Virus record (IMG/VR): IMGVR_UViG_3300026521_000115
Span: 1-36,624 of that record
DNA: 36,624 bases
Origin: a virus
Strand: one strand, 5' to 3'
The position numbers were made by a program, and so were the translations under genes. Below, in pieces: positions 8,561 through 14,698 of this stretch. Each line of letters opens with the position of its first letter. Position 1 is the stretch's first letter. The notes under the pieces are model-generated. The model made no database searches. It was not told the origin of the DNA and saw only the letters and a list, made by a program, of their open reading frames with translations.

Positions 8561-8588
8561 ACCTAAGTACCTAAGTACCTAAGTACCT
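8557..8588 (+). repeat. 8-bp tandem repeat AAGTACCT x4
   Basis: Four exact AAGTACCT units lie at 8557-8564, 8565-8572, 8573-8580 and 8581-8588, ending 4 nt before the tRNA-Thr gene. The first unit overlaps the 3' arm of the preceding stem-loop. It is probably a slippage-prone microsatellite. Confidence 0.9.
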
Positions 8589-8592
8589 AAAT

Positions 8593-8668
8593 GCTGGATT
8601 AGCTCAGTTGTTAGAGCACTTTCTTGGTAGGGAAGAGGCCAACGGTTAGAATCCGTTATCCAGCACCA
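8593..8668 (+). tRNA. tRNA-Thr (anticodon GGT)
   Basis: A full cloverleaf is visible: acceptor GCTGGAT/ATCCAGC, D-stem GCTC/GAGC, anticodon stem CTTTC/GGAAG with one wobble, loop TTGGTAG giving anticodon GGT, T-stem AACGG/CCGTT and an encoded 3' CCA. The T-loop is TTAGAAT, with A at position 56 where C is near-universal. The D-loop AGTTGTTA has T at position 19 where G is usual. The usual G19-C56 contact is therefore replaced by a possible U-A pair, which suggests the tRNA still folds and works. It reads ACC and ACU codons. Confidence 0.9.
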
Positions 8669-8673
8669 TATAC

Positions 8674-8756
8674 GGATCCTTACCTGAGCGGTTAAAGGAG
8701 CGGGTTGCTAACTCGTCTAGGTAAAACTAGCGTCAGTTCGAATCTGACAGGATCCA
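8674..8756 (+). tRNA. tRNA-Ser (anticodon GCT)
   Basis: The acceptor is GGATCCT/AGGATCC, the short D-stem CCT/AGG, and the anticodon stem GCGGG/CTCGT with loop TTGCTAA giving anticodon GCT for AGC/AGU codons. The long variable arm CTAG-GTAAAA-CTAG is typical of serine tRNAs. The T-arm GTCAG TTCGAAT CTGAC is perfect. No CCA is encoded. The base after the acceptor is A, whereas bacterial serine tRNAs normally have G73. Confidence 0.88.
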
Positions 8757-8760
8757 AATT

Positions 8761-8838
8761 AAAGAAGAAATACATGTTTAATTATAGAGGTAAGGTTTTT
8801 GGTACCAATATTCGGGTTCGAATCCCTCTACTTCTTTC
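8761..8838 (+). pseudogene. Degenerate tRNA-like sequence (possibly Gln, TTG)
   Basis: The segment has the length of a tRNA, a 7-bp end stem AAAGAAG/CTTCTTT (8761-8767/8831-8837) and a textbook GGG TTCGAAT CCC T-loop core. The middle, TAAGGTTTTTGGTACC, resembles the D-loop end and anticodon loop of a glutamine tRNA. However, I can pair only three base pairs of the T-stem and three of the anticodon stem, and find no D-stem. This looks like a tRNA remnant. A non-canonical tRNA cannot be excluded. Confidence 0.4.
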
Positions 8839-8858
8839 AAATACAAATAGGATAATTA

Positions 8859-9116
8859 ATGAATTTATTAATAGATAAACAACTCATTTTAGAAAGTTTA
8901 AGCGATTTCCAATTAGCTAGATTAAAAGAACAGGGCGAAAAACAGAAAGTATCTAAAAAAGATAATACTGAAAAATTATCAAAAGATTTTAAAACTAAAG
9001 AAATTTTAGATGCTGGTAAATCAATTCGATTATCTGGTATTAATCAAATAAAAAGATTTAAAAATGGTAAATTGCGGAAGTATGAAGCCGATAAAAAAGA
9101 CACGAACGAGCAGTAA
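8859..9116 (+). CDS. Unknown charged protein, N-terminal part of a split gene
   Basis: This 85-residue frame starts at ATG 8859 with RBS TAGGATAA, 20 nt after the third tRNA-like element. It is highly charged and helical (KDFKTKEILDAGKS, KRFKNGKLRKYEADKK). After an A6 run at 9093-9098 it reads only DTNEQ and stops. The -1 frame continues open from the same point to 9406 with the same Lys/Glu-rich character. The natural product is therefore probably a ~183-residue fusion across the A-run. Function is unknown. Confidence 0.6.
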   Translation: MNLLIDKQLILESLSDFQLARLKEQGEKQKVSKKDNTEKLSKDFKTKEILDAGKSIRLSGINQIKRFKNGKLRKYEADKKDTNEQ

Positions 9117-9406
9117 AAGAAGGGTTAAGCGATAACACATATAAAATAAAAAAAGAAAATGCTAAAAAAGAAAATCCTGCTCCATTACCACACGGAGTGG
9201 TTGATTTTCCACCAAAAAAACCAACCAAAGAAATTAGAGAATTTGGAAAAGATGTTTTAAAGAAAACTCAAGCCAAATTAAGAGAGGTTTCTAAAAAAGT
9301 CGTAAAGCAGCAAAAAACCGGGACATATAAAAAATCTCATCATGATATAATGGGATCTGGAAAAGTTACTCAAGCCGGTATATTTGGTGGCGGTAAAAAA
9401 AGATAA
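9095..9406 (+). CDS. C-terminal part of the split gene, -1 frame
   Basis: This frame is open from the A6 run to the stop at 9404-9406 and reads KRHERAVKEGLSDNTYKI, then a Pro/Lys-rich stretch and a Gly/Lys-rich end (TQAGIFGGGKKR). The only candidate start, GTG 9197, has no properly spaced RBS, so independent translation is unlikely. One extra A in the run would join it to the frame at 8859. It may be made by -1 frameshifting or transcript slippage, or the break may be a mutation or sequencing error. Its basic, low-complexity composition suggests nucleic-acid or virion contact, which is a guess. Confidence 0.5.
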   Translation, partial: KRHERAVKEGLSDNTYKIKKENAKKENPAPLPHGVVDFPPKKPTKEIREFGKDVLKKTQAKLREVSKKVVKQQKTGTYKKSHHDIMGSGKVTQAGIFGGGKKR

Positions 9407-9418
9407 AAGAATATATAA

Positions 9419-9452
9419 AAGAATATCTATACATAAAAGCATAGATATTCTT
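9419..9452 (+). terminator. Stem-loop after the split gene
   Basis: A perfect 12-bp stem (AAGAATATCTAT, 10-nt loop) begins 12 nt after the stop at 9406. It has no T-run and no CTGTCGTTAA. Confidence 0.55.
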
Positions 9453-9512
9453 AATATAATCATAGGAGAAATTCTTTGATTTAAATATTCTGGATTGGTT
9501 AGAGGAGTAGAC

Positions 9513-9554
9513 ATGTTAATTATGAAAATATCGTTTATATTAGTAAGACATTAA
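9513..9554 (+). CDS. Possible 13-residue leader peptide
   Basis: ATG 9513 follows a strong GAGGAG site by 6 nt and opens a 13-codon frame (MLIMKISFILVRH) that ends inside the left arm of the next hairpin. The peptide is hydrophobic. A short translated frame running into a stem-loop is the arrangement of an attenuation leader, but a chance frame is equally possible. Confidence 0.3.
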   Translation: MLIMKISFILVRH

Positions 9555-9735
9555 AGAAGACTCTCTCACTTCTTTAATAATTTGGTGCAACTCCAAATAT
9601 TTTCTCTCCTTTCTTTAAGTTATTGACGACTTTGACTACATTACTACATTACACTTAACCTTTCATACTTCTATTGAGGCACTGAGTTAATACTTTATTA
9701 AAGTATTTTCTTGGTGCCTCACCTCCTGTCGTTAA
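9551..9735 (+). ncRNA. Hairpin-rich gene-free segment, candidate structured RNA
   Basis: No credible gene lies here. Successive stems are TTAAAGAAG/CTTCTTTAA (9551-9559/9569-9577), ATTTGG/CCAAAT (9580-9585/9593-9598), and a two-part stem at 9675-9721. The region ends with CCTGTCGTTAA. The series of hairpins ending in a terminator-like element suggests a small RNA or a structured transcript end; this is inferred only. Confidence 0.3.
9675..9735 (+). terminator. Two-part stem-loop plus CCTGTCGTTAA element (copy 2)
   Basis: The outer stem TGAGGCAC/GTGCCTCA (9675-9682/9714-9721) encloses the inner stem AATACTTT/AAAGTATT (9689-9696/9700-9707). CCTGTCGTTAA follows at 9725-9735. This is the same arrangement as at 2560, 12236, 20422 and 33432. 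Confidence 0.7.
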
Positions 9736-9775
9736 ATTTACAAGCAACTATTATTTAAATTAGCTATTTAAACGT

Positions 9776-9905
9776 AATAACTATTGATAGTTAACTATGG
9801 ACAGTATAGTGTGTATAGATAACTATACTACTATTAGTACCATCAACTAAAGATACCACGTACTATCAATAGTTAACTATCAATAGTTAACTATCAATAG
9901 TTATT
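9776..9905 (+). repeat. Iteron and inverted-repeat island A
   Basis: In this gene-free region, 9776-9798 and 9883-9905 form a perfect 23-bp inverted repeat. Its right side contains three exact tandem copies of ACTATCAATAGTTA (9862-9875, 9876-9889, 9890-9903). Between the arms are two smaller stems, AGTATAG/CTATACT (9803-9809/9823-9829) and TAGTAC/GTACTA (9835-9840/9860-9865), so the whole can fold into a cloverleaf-like form. Candidate operator array, replication origin or leader RNA for the NTPase gene at 9964. The related island B lies at 33490-33763. Confidence 0.8.
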
Positions 9906-9963
9906 TAATTATTATCTAACTAGCTATATAGATATTCTAATTAATCCTAAATAAGGAGAAATT

Positions 9964-10551
9964 TTGGAATTAAAAAAACATATTATAATTAATTTATTTG
10001 CTGGACCAGGTTCTGGAAAAAGTACCGCGGCCGCTGGCTTATTCAATTATTTTAAAAAGAAAGGTTATAATTGCGAATTAGCCCCAGAAGTAGCAAAAGA
10101 TTTAACTTATTCTAAATCAAGAGCTATTAATAATCAATTTTTTGTAAGCGCTTCTCAGTATCAAGAAATATTTAAAGTACTTGATTACTGGGATAATATT
10201 GGTAAAAAAGGAATTATTATAATGGATAGTCCCATTATAATTGGGTTGGCTTTTTATGAATTTAGTACTGGAGTATTTGATAAATCTTTAAAAGATATGG
10301 TATTTTCTAAATTCTTACCAGAATTAAATAAAGATTTTATATTTAAAAATATAAATATTTTTTTAGATAATACCAATATATCTTATAATCCCGTTGGTAG
10401 AAATGAAACCGAATTAGAATCTAAAGATATAAATTTTATGATTAAAAATTTATTAAAGAATAATGAAATACATTATAAAAAGATAGACAGTATCAATTCA
10501 AAAAGTATTAATAAATATTGTCTTAATAAAGTAAAAAAGTTTTTAAAATGA
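9964..10551 (+). CDS. P-loop NTPase (AAA_28/NadR-like phage kinase family)
   Basis: This 195-residue protein has a Walker A motif GPGSGKST (residues 14-21), PEVAKDL at 41-47, a Walker B-like strand GIIIMDSP ending at Asp88, and a late YNPVGRNETE block with Arg146, a likely lid arginine. This order matches small phage ATP-binding proteins related to NadR-type nucleotide kinases. The substrate is not clear from sequence. Translation starts at TTG 9964, 4 nt after AAGGAGAA, and the stop overlaps the next start (ATGA). Its placement after iteron island A suggests separate regulation from the genes upstream. Confidence 0.75.
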   Translation: MELKKHIIINLFAGPGSGKSTAAAGLFNYFKKKGYNCELAPEVAKDLTYSKSRAINNQFFVSASQYQEIFKVLDYWDNIGKKGIIIMDSPIIIGLAFYEFSTGVFDKSLKDMVFSKFLPELNKDFIFKNINIFLDNTNISYNPVGRNETELESKDINFMIKNLLKNNEIHYKKIDSINSKSINKYCLNKVKKFLK

Positions 10552-10835
10552 TAGAATTATTTTTAAATTATATTACGAGTAATATAATTACTCTTGGTGG
10601 TTTACTTTTAATACTTGGTGCTTTATTTATGTTCTTAGGAAAAATTTATTATAGTTCATGGACGTATGTATTAGCTGATTTATGTTGGAGTACTAATTCA
10701 TATCTACATGGAGATGTACTAGGAATGTTTATGGTCAATACTGGATTAGTATTGGGTATTGGAGCCATGTATAAAATGCATATCGGAGTATTTACAAAAG
10801 ATCTAAAAAGCCATGATAACCAATCCATAAGATAA
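10548..10835 (+). CDS. Small membrane protein (three likely transmembrane segments)
   Basis: This 95-residue protein overlaps the NTPase by 4 nt. Hydrophobic segments lie at about residues 10-30 (IITLGGLLLILGALFMFLG), 33-50 (SWTYVLADLCWS) and 55-78 (VLGMFMVNTGLVLGIGAMY), with a charged C-terminal tail. Holin-like, PnuC-like or other small phage membrane proteins are possible, but no lysin gene is nearby. The pairing with an NTPase of possible nucleotide or NAD metabolism is suggestive only. Confidence 0.55.
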   Translation: MIELFLNYITSNIITLGGLLLILGALFMFLGKIYYSSWTYVLADLCWSTNSYLHGDVLGMFMVNTGLVLGIGAMYKMHIGVFTKDLKSHDNQSIR

Positions 10836-10849
10836 AATGGAGGATTATT

Positions 10850-11170
10850 TTGAATATTGAAATAAATAAAGAAGTTATATTAACAGAAGTATTTGATATG
10901 GTTGGTAAGGCGGCTGATAAAGTTTCAGATACTGTAAAAAATGCGGATTTAAATGGTACCAGAGATAAAATTTTAGCTAATGGTGGTTTACTTACAGGAG
11001 CTGCTCTTGGTGGTGGTGCCATGTTATCTAGTATGCTTAATGATGGGCATGATGTTGGGTCAAGTATTATTGGAGCTGGTGTTATTGGTACCGCAGGTGC
11101 CGGTATTGGCCACGTAATACATAACCAAATTAAAAAAAATAATAAAGAAGAAATGAATTTTAAATATTAA
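10850..11170 (+). CDS. Small glycine-rich protein with a membrane-like centre
   Basis: This 106-residue frame starts at TTG 10850, 5 nt after GGAGG; the next in-frame ATG is 16 codons in and lacks this site. Residues 1-40 are a charged helix. Residues 45-95 contain a Gly/Ala-rich stretch (GGLLTGAALGGGAMLSSML, SSIIGAGVIGTAGAGIG) resembling glycine-zipper membrane proteins. The C-terminus is basic and hydrophilic. It may be a virion pilot or injection protein, or an inner-membrane protein. Unknown family. Confidence 0.55.
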   Translation: MNIEINKEVILTEVFDMVGKAADKVSDTVKNADLNGTRDKILANGGLLTGAALGGGAMLSSMLNDGHDVGSSIIGAGVIGTAGAGIGHVIHNQIKKNNKEEMNFKY

Positions 11171-11189
11171 AATTTAAAAAAGGAAATTA

Positions 11190-12071
11190 ATGGATAATAC
11201 ACAAAAAGTACAAACTGCTATAGACAGTTTAATTGGACAATTGGATATATATACGCAGGAAACCGATCTAGTAATGCTCCGAGAAAAGGTCGAAGTATCT
11301 CCTCTTACAGGAAACGAAGAATTATTAATAAAAACTAAAAACGTAACATTGAATACATTCATTAAAAACTTTAATGAATTATTGTATTCAAAATGCAAAT
11401 TTTCTAAAAAAAGTAAAGTTAAATCATATGAAACGTTTTTAAAATATTTAACTCCACATGATAAAGCATTATTAATATACGCTTTAAGTTTAAGTACTTT
11501 TGATAATCTTGGTACTATTGGGCATGTTTGCGAGCATTGCGAGGAAAAATTTCCAGTAGATATAAAATCGGAAGAACTTTGGCATGATGATAGTGCTCCT
11601 GAAATTTGGGATCATTCTGAATCACCATTTGAATATATCGATAGACAATCTGTTTTAAATTCACATTTAACTTTTAATTTAAAAATTCCTAATGAAGCGG
11701 ATCGTTTAAAATTAATGGATTTTTTAGAAGGGAAAATTGAGCAAAATATGGATGAACGACAAAACGCATTTAGTCTTATAGAAACTGTTTCATTTTTAAC
11801 ATCATCTATAATTATTTCTGGTTCTGAAAAAGATCCGGAAGATAAAGTACTTGAAGATCTAGAAACCGAAATTTTGCCATTTTTAAAAAACCTCCCTTTA
11901 AAAATTAAAGATGCCGTTTTATCGGAATTGGATTTAAATGTATTTGACAAATACATGCCTAAATTATATCAAACTAGCGTATGTACCAGATGTCATAAAT
12001 TAAATAATATTCCGGTTAATATCGAAACATCATTTTTTCGTAAATCCCTTCTACTCCTCTCAGAGGTATGA
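11190..12071 (+). CDS. Tail/baseplate assembly protein with split C4 zinc motif
   Basis: This 293-residue protein carries CEHC (about residue 114) and CTRC (about residue 268), two Cys pairs that could bind one zinc ion. It lies directly before the baseplate genes, where myoviruses often encode hub-assembly proteins or tail assembly chaperones. The frame ends with SLLLLSEV and a stop, but the +1 frame is open across the end and runs on for a further ~60 codons with a protein-like sequence, so a longer frameshift product is likely. The resemblance to T4 gp26-type hub proteins is weak and context-based. RBS AAAGGAAAT precedes the ATG. Confidence 0.6.
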   Translation: MDNTQKVQTAIDSLIGQLDIYTQETDLVMLREKVEVSPLTGNEELLIKTKNVTLNTFIKNFNELLYSKCKFSKKSKVKSYETFLKYLTPHDKALLIYALSLSTFDNLGTIGHVCEHCEEKFPVDIKSEELWHDDSAPEIWDHSESPFEYIDRQSVLNSHLTFNLKIPNEADRLKLMDFLEGKIEQNMDERQNAFSLIETVSFLTSSIIISGSEKDPEDKVLEDLETEILPFLKNLPLKIKDAVLSELDLNVFDKYMPKLYQTSVCTRCHKLNNIPVNIETSFFRKSLLLLSEV

Positions 12072-12249
12072 TAGAAGGGAACTCATTAAAAAAAGTCTGG
12101 AAAATTATATAATATATAGCAGTACTGCTCATATACCTTTTTCATATAATGAATTAATGAATTTACCATCATTTATGATAGAAGACATTTATGAAATTTG
12201 TGAAAAAGAATTTGAAAGAAAACAAAAATTACATAAAAACCTCCCTTAA
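12004..12249 (+). CDS. +1-frame extension of the zinc-motif protein
   Basis: This frame is open from 12004 to the stop at 12247-12249 and overlaps the end of the preceding gene by up to 68 nt. From about 12049 it reads FYSSQRYDRRELIKKSLENY, then ELMNLPSFMIEDIYEICEKE, a natural-looking helical protein. It has no ATG, GTG or TTG before ATG 12166, so translation should enter by a +1 or -2 shift. The T6 run at 12033-12038 and TCCC at 12045-12048 are possible slip sites. Tail assembly chaperone genes commonly use such shifts. A one-base indel in T6 is the alternative. Confidence 0.55.
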   Translation: MIFRLISKHHFFVNPFYSSQRYDRRELIKKSLENYIIYSSTAHIPFSYNELMNLPSFMIEDIYEICEKEFERKQKLHKNLP

Positions 12250-12281
12250 TTTTAATAAGAGAGGTTTTTTCTTGTCGTTAA
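12236..12281 (+). terminator. Stem-loop plus CTTGTCGTTAA element (copy 3)
   Basis: The stem AAAACCTC-C-CTTA pairs with TAAG-A-GAGGTTTT (one C/A mismatch) at 12236-12268. TT and CTTGTCGTTAA (12271-12281) follow. This copy has the best T-run (TTTTTT) and one C-to-T change in the conserved sequence. It overlaps the stop of the +1 frame. Confidence 0.75.
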
Positions 12282-12305
12282 AATTACTTAAAGAAAGGAT
12301 AGATT

Positions 12306-13100
12306 ATGTTGAACCCATATTTATCTATAGATAAAAAATATTTTATTAGTGAAGATGATGGACAATTTATTATTACATTAGACGATTTATTAAAAATACC
12401 AAAATTAAAACAGTATGTTAACATATCGTATTTAAAAGATAATCAAATATTAATAAATGATTTTCCAATAAATATTAAGAACGAAATAGGATTATTATTT
12501 TTCGAATATTATGGATTTATAATTTGGGTTAAGGATAAAAAGTATTTAAATTTAAAAGAATTATATCCCAACCACGAAGAATTAAATTTACAAAAAACGT
12601 ATTATTTAAATTCAGATGAGAATATTTTGTACGAGACTGATAAAATTGATAAGACCAGTCTATTTAAAATAGTTACTAAATATTTTTATTCCCGATATTA
12701 TAATACTACGGAAAATATAAAATTTATAGAAAATACCGAAATTTTAACAGATATTAATTTAAATAAAAATCATTATGATAAAGTACCAGATGATATAAAT
12801 TTTATAGTAGATATTTTTAAAAACTGGTTAAATACTCGTCCAAATACAATACCATTTTCACCAAATTATGGAAATTCCTTAAAAGACTTAATTCAAGAAA
12901 AAAACAATATTGTTAAATTAAATTATGTTCGAACTGAAATAGTAACCTTTTTCGAGGAATTATCTAGTATATATAATTCCTTAGTTAAATTATTAGATGT
13001 TAAAATAAATTTATTAACTAATTATGGTATCGAAATAAATATATCTCTTTTGATTAAAAATGAAAATATAGCTTTCGATCTATTAGTACGGGAACAATAA
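12306..13100 (+). CDS. gp25-like baseplate wedge protein with N-terminal extension
   Basis: Residues ~164-264 fit the short gp25/GpW-like wedge protein. FKNWLNTRPNTIPFSPNYGN corresponds to the family's TxxGxRxxxPxYG region, then SLKDLI and a helix VRTEIVTFFEELSS followed by paired strands. The usual wedge protein is about 130 residues, so residues 1-160 are an extra domain I do not recognise. It would take part in the sheath-nucleating core of the baseplate. It starts a new unit after stem-loop copy 3, with RBS AAAGGATAG, and ends 2 nt before the next gene. Confidence 0.55.
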   Translation: MLNPYLSIDKKYFISEDDGQFIITLDDLLKIPKLKQYVNISYLKDNQILINDFPINIKNEIGLLFFEYYGFIIWVKDKKYLNLKELYPNHEELNLQKTYYLNSDENILYETDKIDKTSLFKIVTKYFYSRYYNTTENIKFIENTEILTDINLNKNHYDKVPDDINFIVDIFKNWLNTRPNTIPFSPNYGNSLKDLIQEKNNIVKLNYVRTEIVTFFEELSSIYNSLVKLLDVKINLLTNYGIEINISLLIKNENIAFDLLVREQ

Positions 13101-13102
13101 AT

Positions 13103-14695
13103 ATGAAATCTTTAAATAAAATAAATCAATCAGATTACCAATATACTTTGTATAAAGATTATCTTGAACAGATAAAAAAAAATTCTTTAATTTATTCCAA
13201 TAATCCAGAATTAGTAATTAAATATTTTAGTATCAATTTACAATTAAGTAATAATATTGATCAGATAGATATTCTTTTTCCACAAAACGTTCCTGTTTCC
13301 GGAGACGATCCAGAAGAACAAACGGATTATATGGCGAGTACATCATCTGCCATTCATGGTACTGGTATGTTCGACAAATACGAAAATTTTACATATGATA
13401 TATTTGAATTTGTCCCAGTCATTGAAATGAGTCCATTTCAATATTCTCCAAATAATGATGATAACAATGGAACTTCCGGAAGTATGTCATTAATGACAAT
13501 TGATAAACCAAAGGTTGGGGACTTATTCACATATTATTCTAAACGAGATACTTATGGTAAAAACGCGGTTGACCAAACAGAAATATTTCAAGTAAGTAGT
13601 GTTCAAATGCAAAGAACCAGTAACGAACTTTTGCCTATTTATCAATTGGAATTTAAAACCGCAAATATATTATATGAAAATTTAAAAAAATTTAGTATAC
13701 ATGATATATTTTTTTATGATAATTTACAAAATACTTTTTTATCGAATGCATGTTGGAATATATATCAAAATATAGGTAATACTGATATTACAATTTTTAA
13801 TAAAAATTATAATAAAGACAATGCTTATTATAATTTTTATTCGTTCGATTGCTCTGAAAAAAAAATTATACGAAGAATACCATTAATATTTAATAATTTA
13901 ATTAAACGGGTATCTCAATCAAATTATAATCAATATAATTTTAAACCAATTTCCAATATATCCGCCGATATAAGCATCAATGAATTTTTTGAAAATGATT
14001 TTTGTCTCTTAACTATTCCAGATAGGTTAAAATTGTTTTTTAATAATAGTTTTATTATTTCAAATTTTTTAGAATTGTATTTTTATTATTTGGTTTTAAA
14101 TAAAGAAAATATAATTAAAGATAAATTATTAGAAATAATTTCTCCAGACGATATTGAGAAAGTGATGATTTCAGAAAATATTGATGAACTAACGGAAATA
14201 TTTTCAAAATATAATAATACGGATCCAATCGCTTTTATAGATAAAGATTTAAAAACAAATACTTTTTTAATAATTGATAATATTTCTTTAATTCTTGGAT
14301 TTAAATCAGAGGAATCTTTAACACAATTACAATTAGTTATTCAAAATAATTTCGAAATATTTTTTAAATTATATGAGAATTTAAAAAATATAAGAACCCT
14401 TATAAATTGTCCAAAGAAATATATAAGATTTACTGATATAGAAGAAAAGGAATTATTTATTCTTTCGAATAAAGAAAAACTAAACAATTGCAATTATTAT
14501 AGAATATTTTGTTCCCTTAATAATGCGGAAAATGCCGAAAACCCTCCAGAAACATTATCAGATATATATTGGAATATTGATGGTGTAATAACGGATTATA
14601 ATACTCGAACCGAATTACCAATTGGAGATTTAGGACTTCCTATCGCAATGTCATATCAATATGGAATCCAATACCGAGATATTTATAAAGGATAA
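13103..14695 (+). CDS. Baseplate or neck structural protein
   Basis: This 530-residue protein has at ~95-190 the series FEFVPVIEMSPFQ, PKVGDLFTYYSKR, TEIFQVSSVQMQR and LLPIYQLEFKTANI. This resembles neck (gp14-like) or wedge proteins in which a GDL strand is followed by a FEV strand and a YQLEFK strand. The remaining ~340 residues are Asn/Ile/Phe-rich with no motif I recognise. It sits between the gp25-like gene and the next wedge gene with gaps of 2-3 nt, indicating one operon. The name is by context; neck or wedge cannot be decided. Confidence 0.5.
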   Translation: MKSLNKINQSDYQYTLYKDYLEQIKKNSLIYSNNPELVIKYFSINLQLSNNIDQIDILFPQNVPVSGDDPEEQTDYMASTSSAIHGTGMFDKYENFTYDIFEFVPVIEMSPFQYSPNNDDNNGTSGSMSLMTIDKPKVGDLFTYYSKRDTYGKNAVDQTEIFQVSSVQMQRTSNELLPIYQLEFKTANILYENLKKFSIHDIFFYDNLQNTFLSNACWNIYQNIGNTDITIFNKNYNKDNAYYNFYSFDCSEKKIIRRIPLIFNNLIKRVSQSNYNQYNFKPISNISADISINEFFENDFCLLTIPDRLKLFFNNSFIISNFLELYFYYLVLNKENIIKDKLLEIISPDDIEKVMISENIDELTEIFSKYNNTDPIAFIDKDLKTNTFLIIDNISLILGFKSEESLTQLQLVIQNNFEIFFKLYENLKNIRTLINCPKKYIRFTDIEEKELFILSNKEKLNNCNYYRIFCSLNNAENAENPPETLSDIYWNIDGVITDYNTRTELPIGDLGLPIAMSYQYGIQYRDIYKG

Positions 14696-14698
14696 ATA

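Noticed and set aside
9197-9406. Independent 69-residue gene starting at GTG 9197
   Set aside because: The GGAG lies too close to the GTG, and the same frame stays open upstream to the A6 run, so it fits better as the second half of the split gene.
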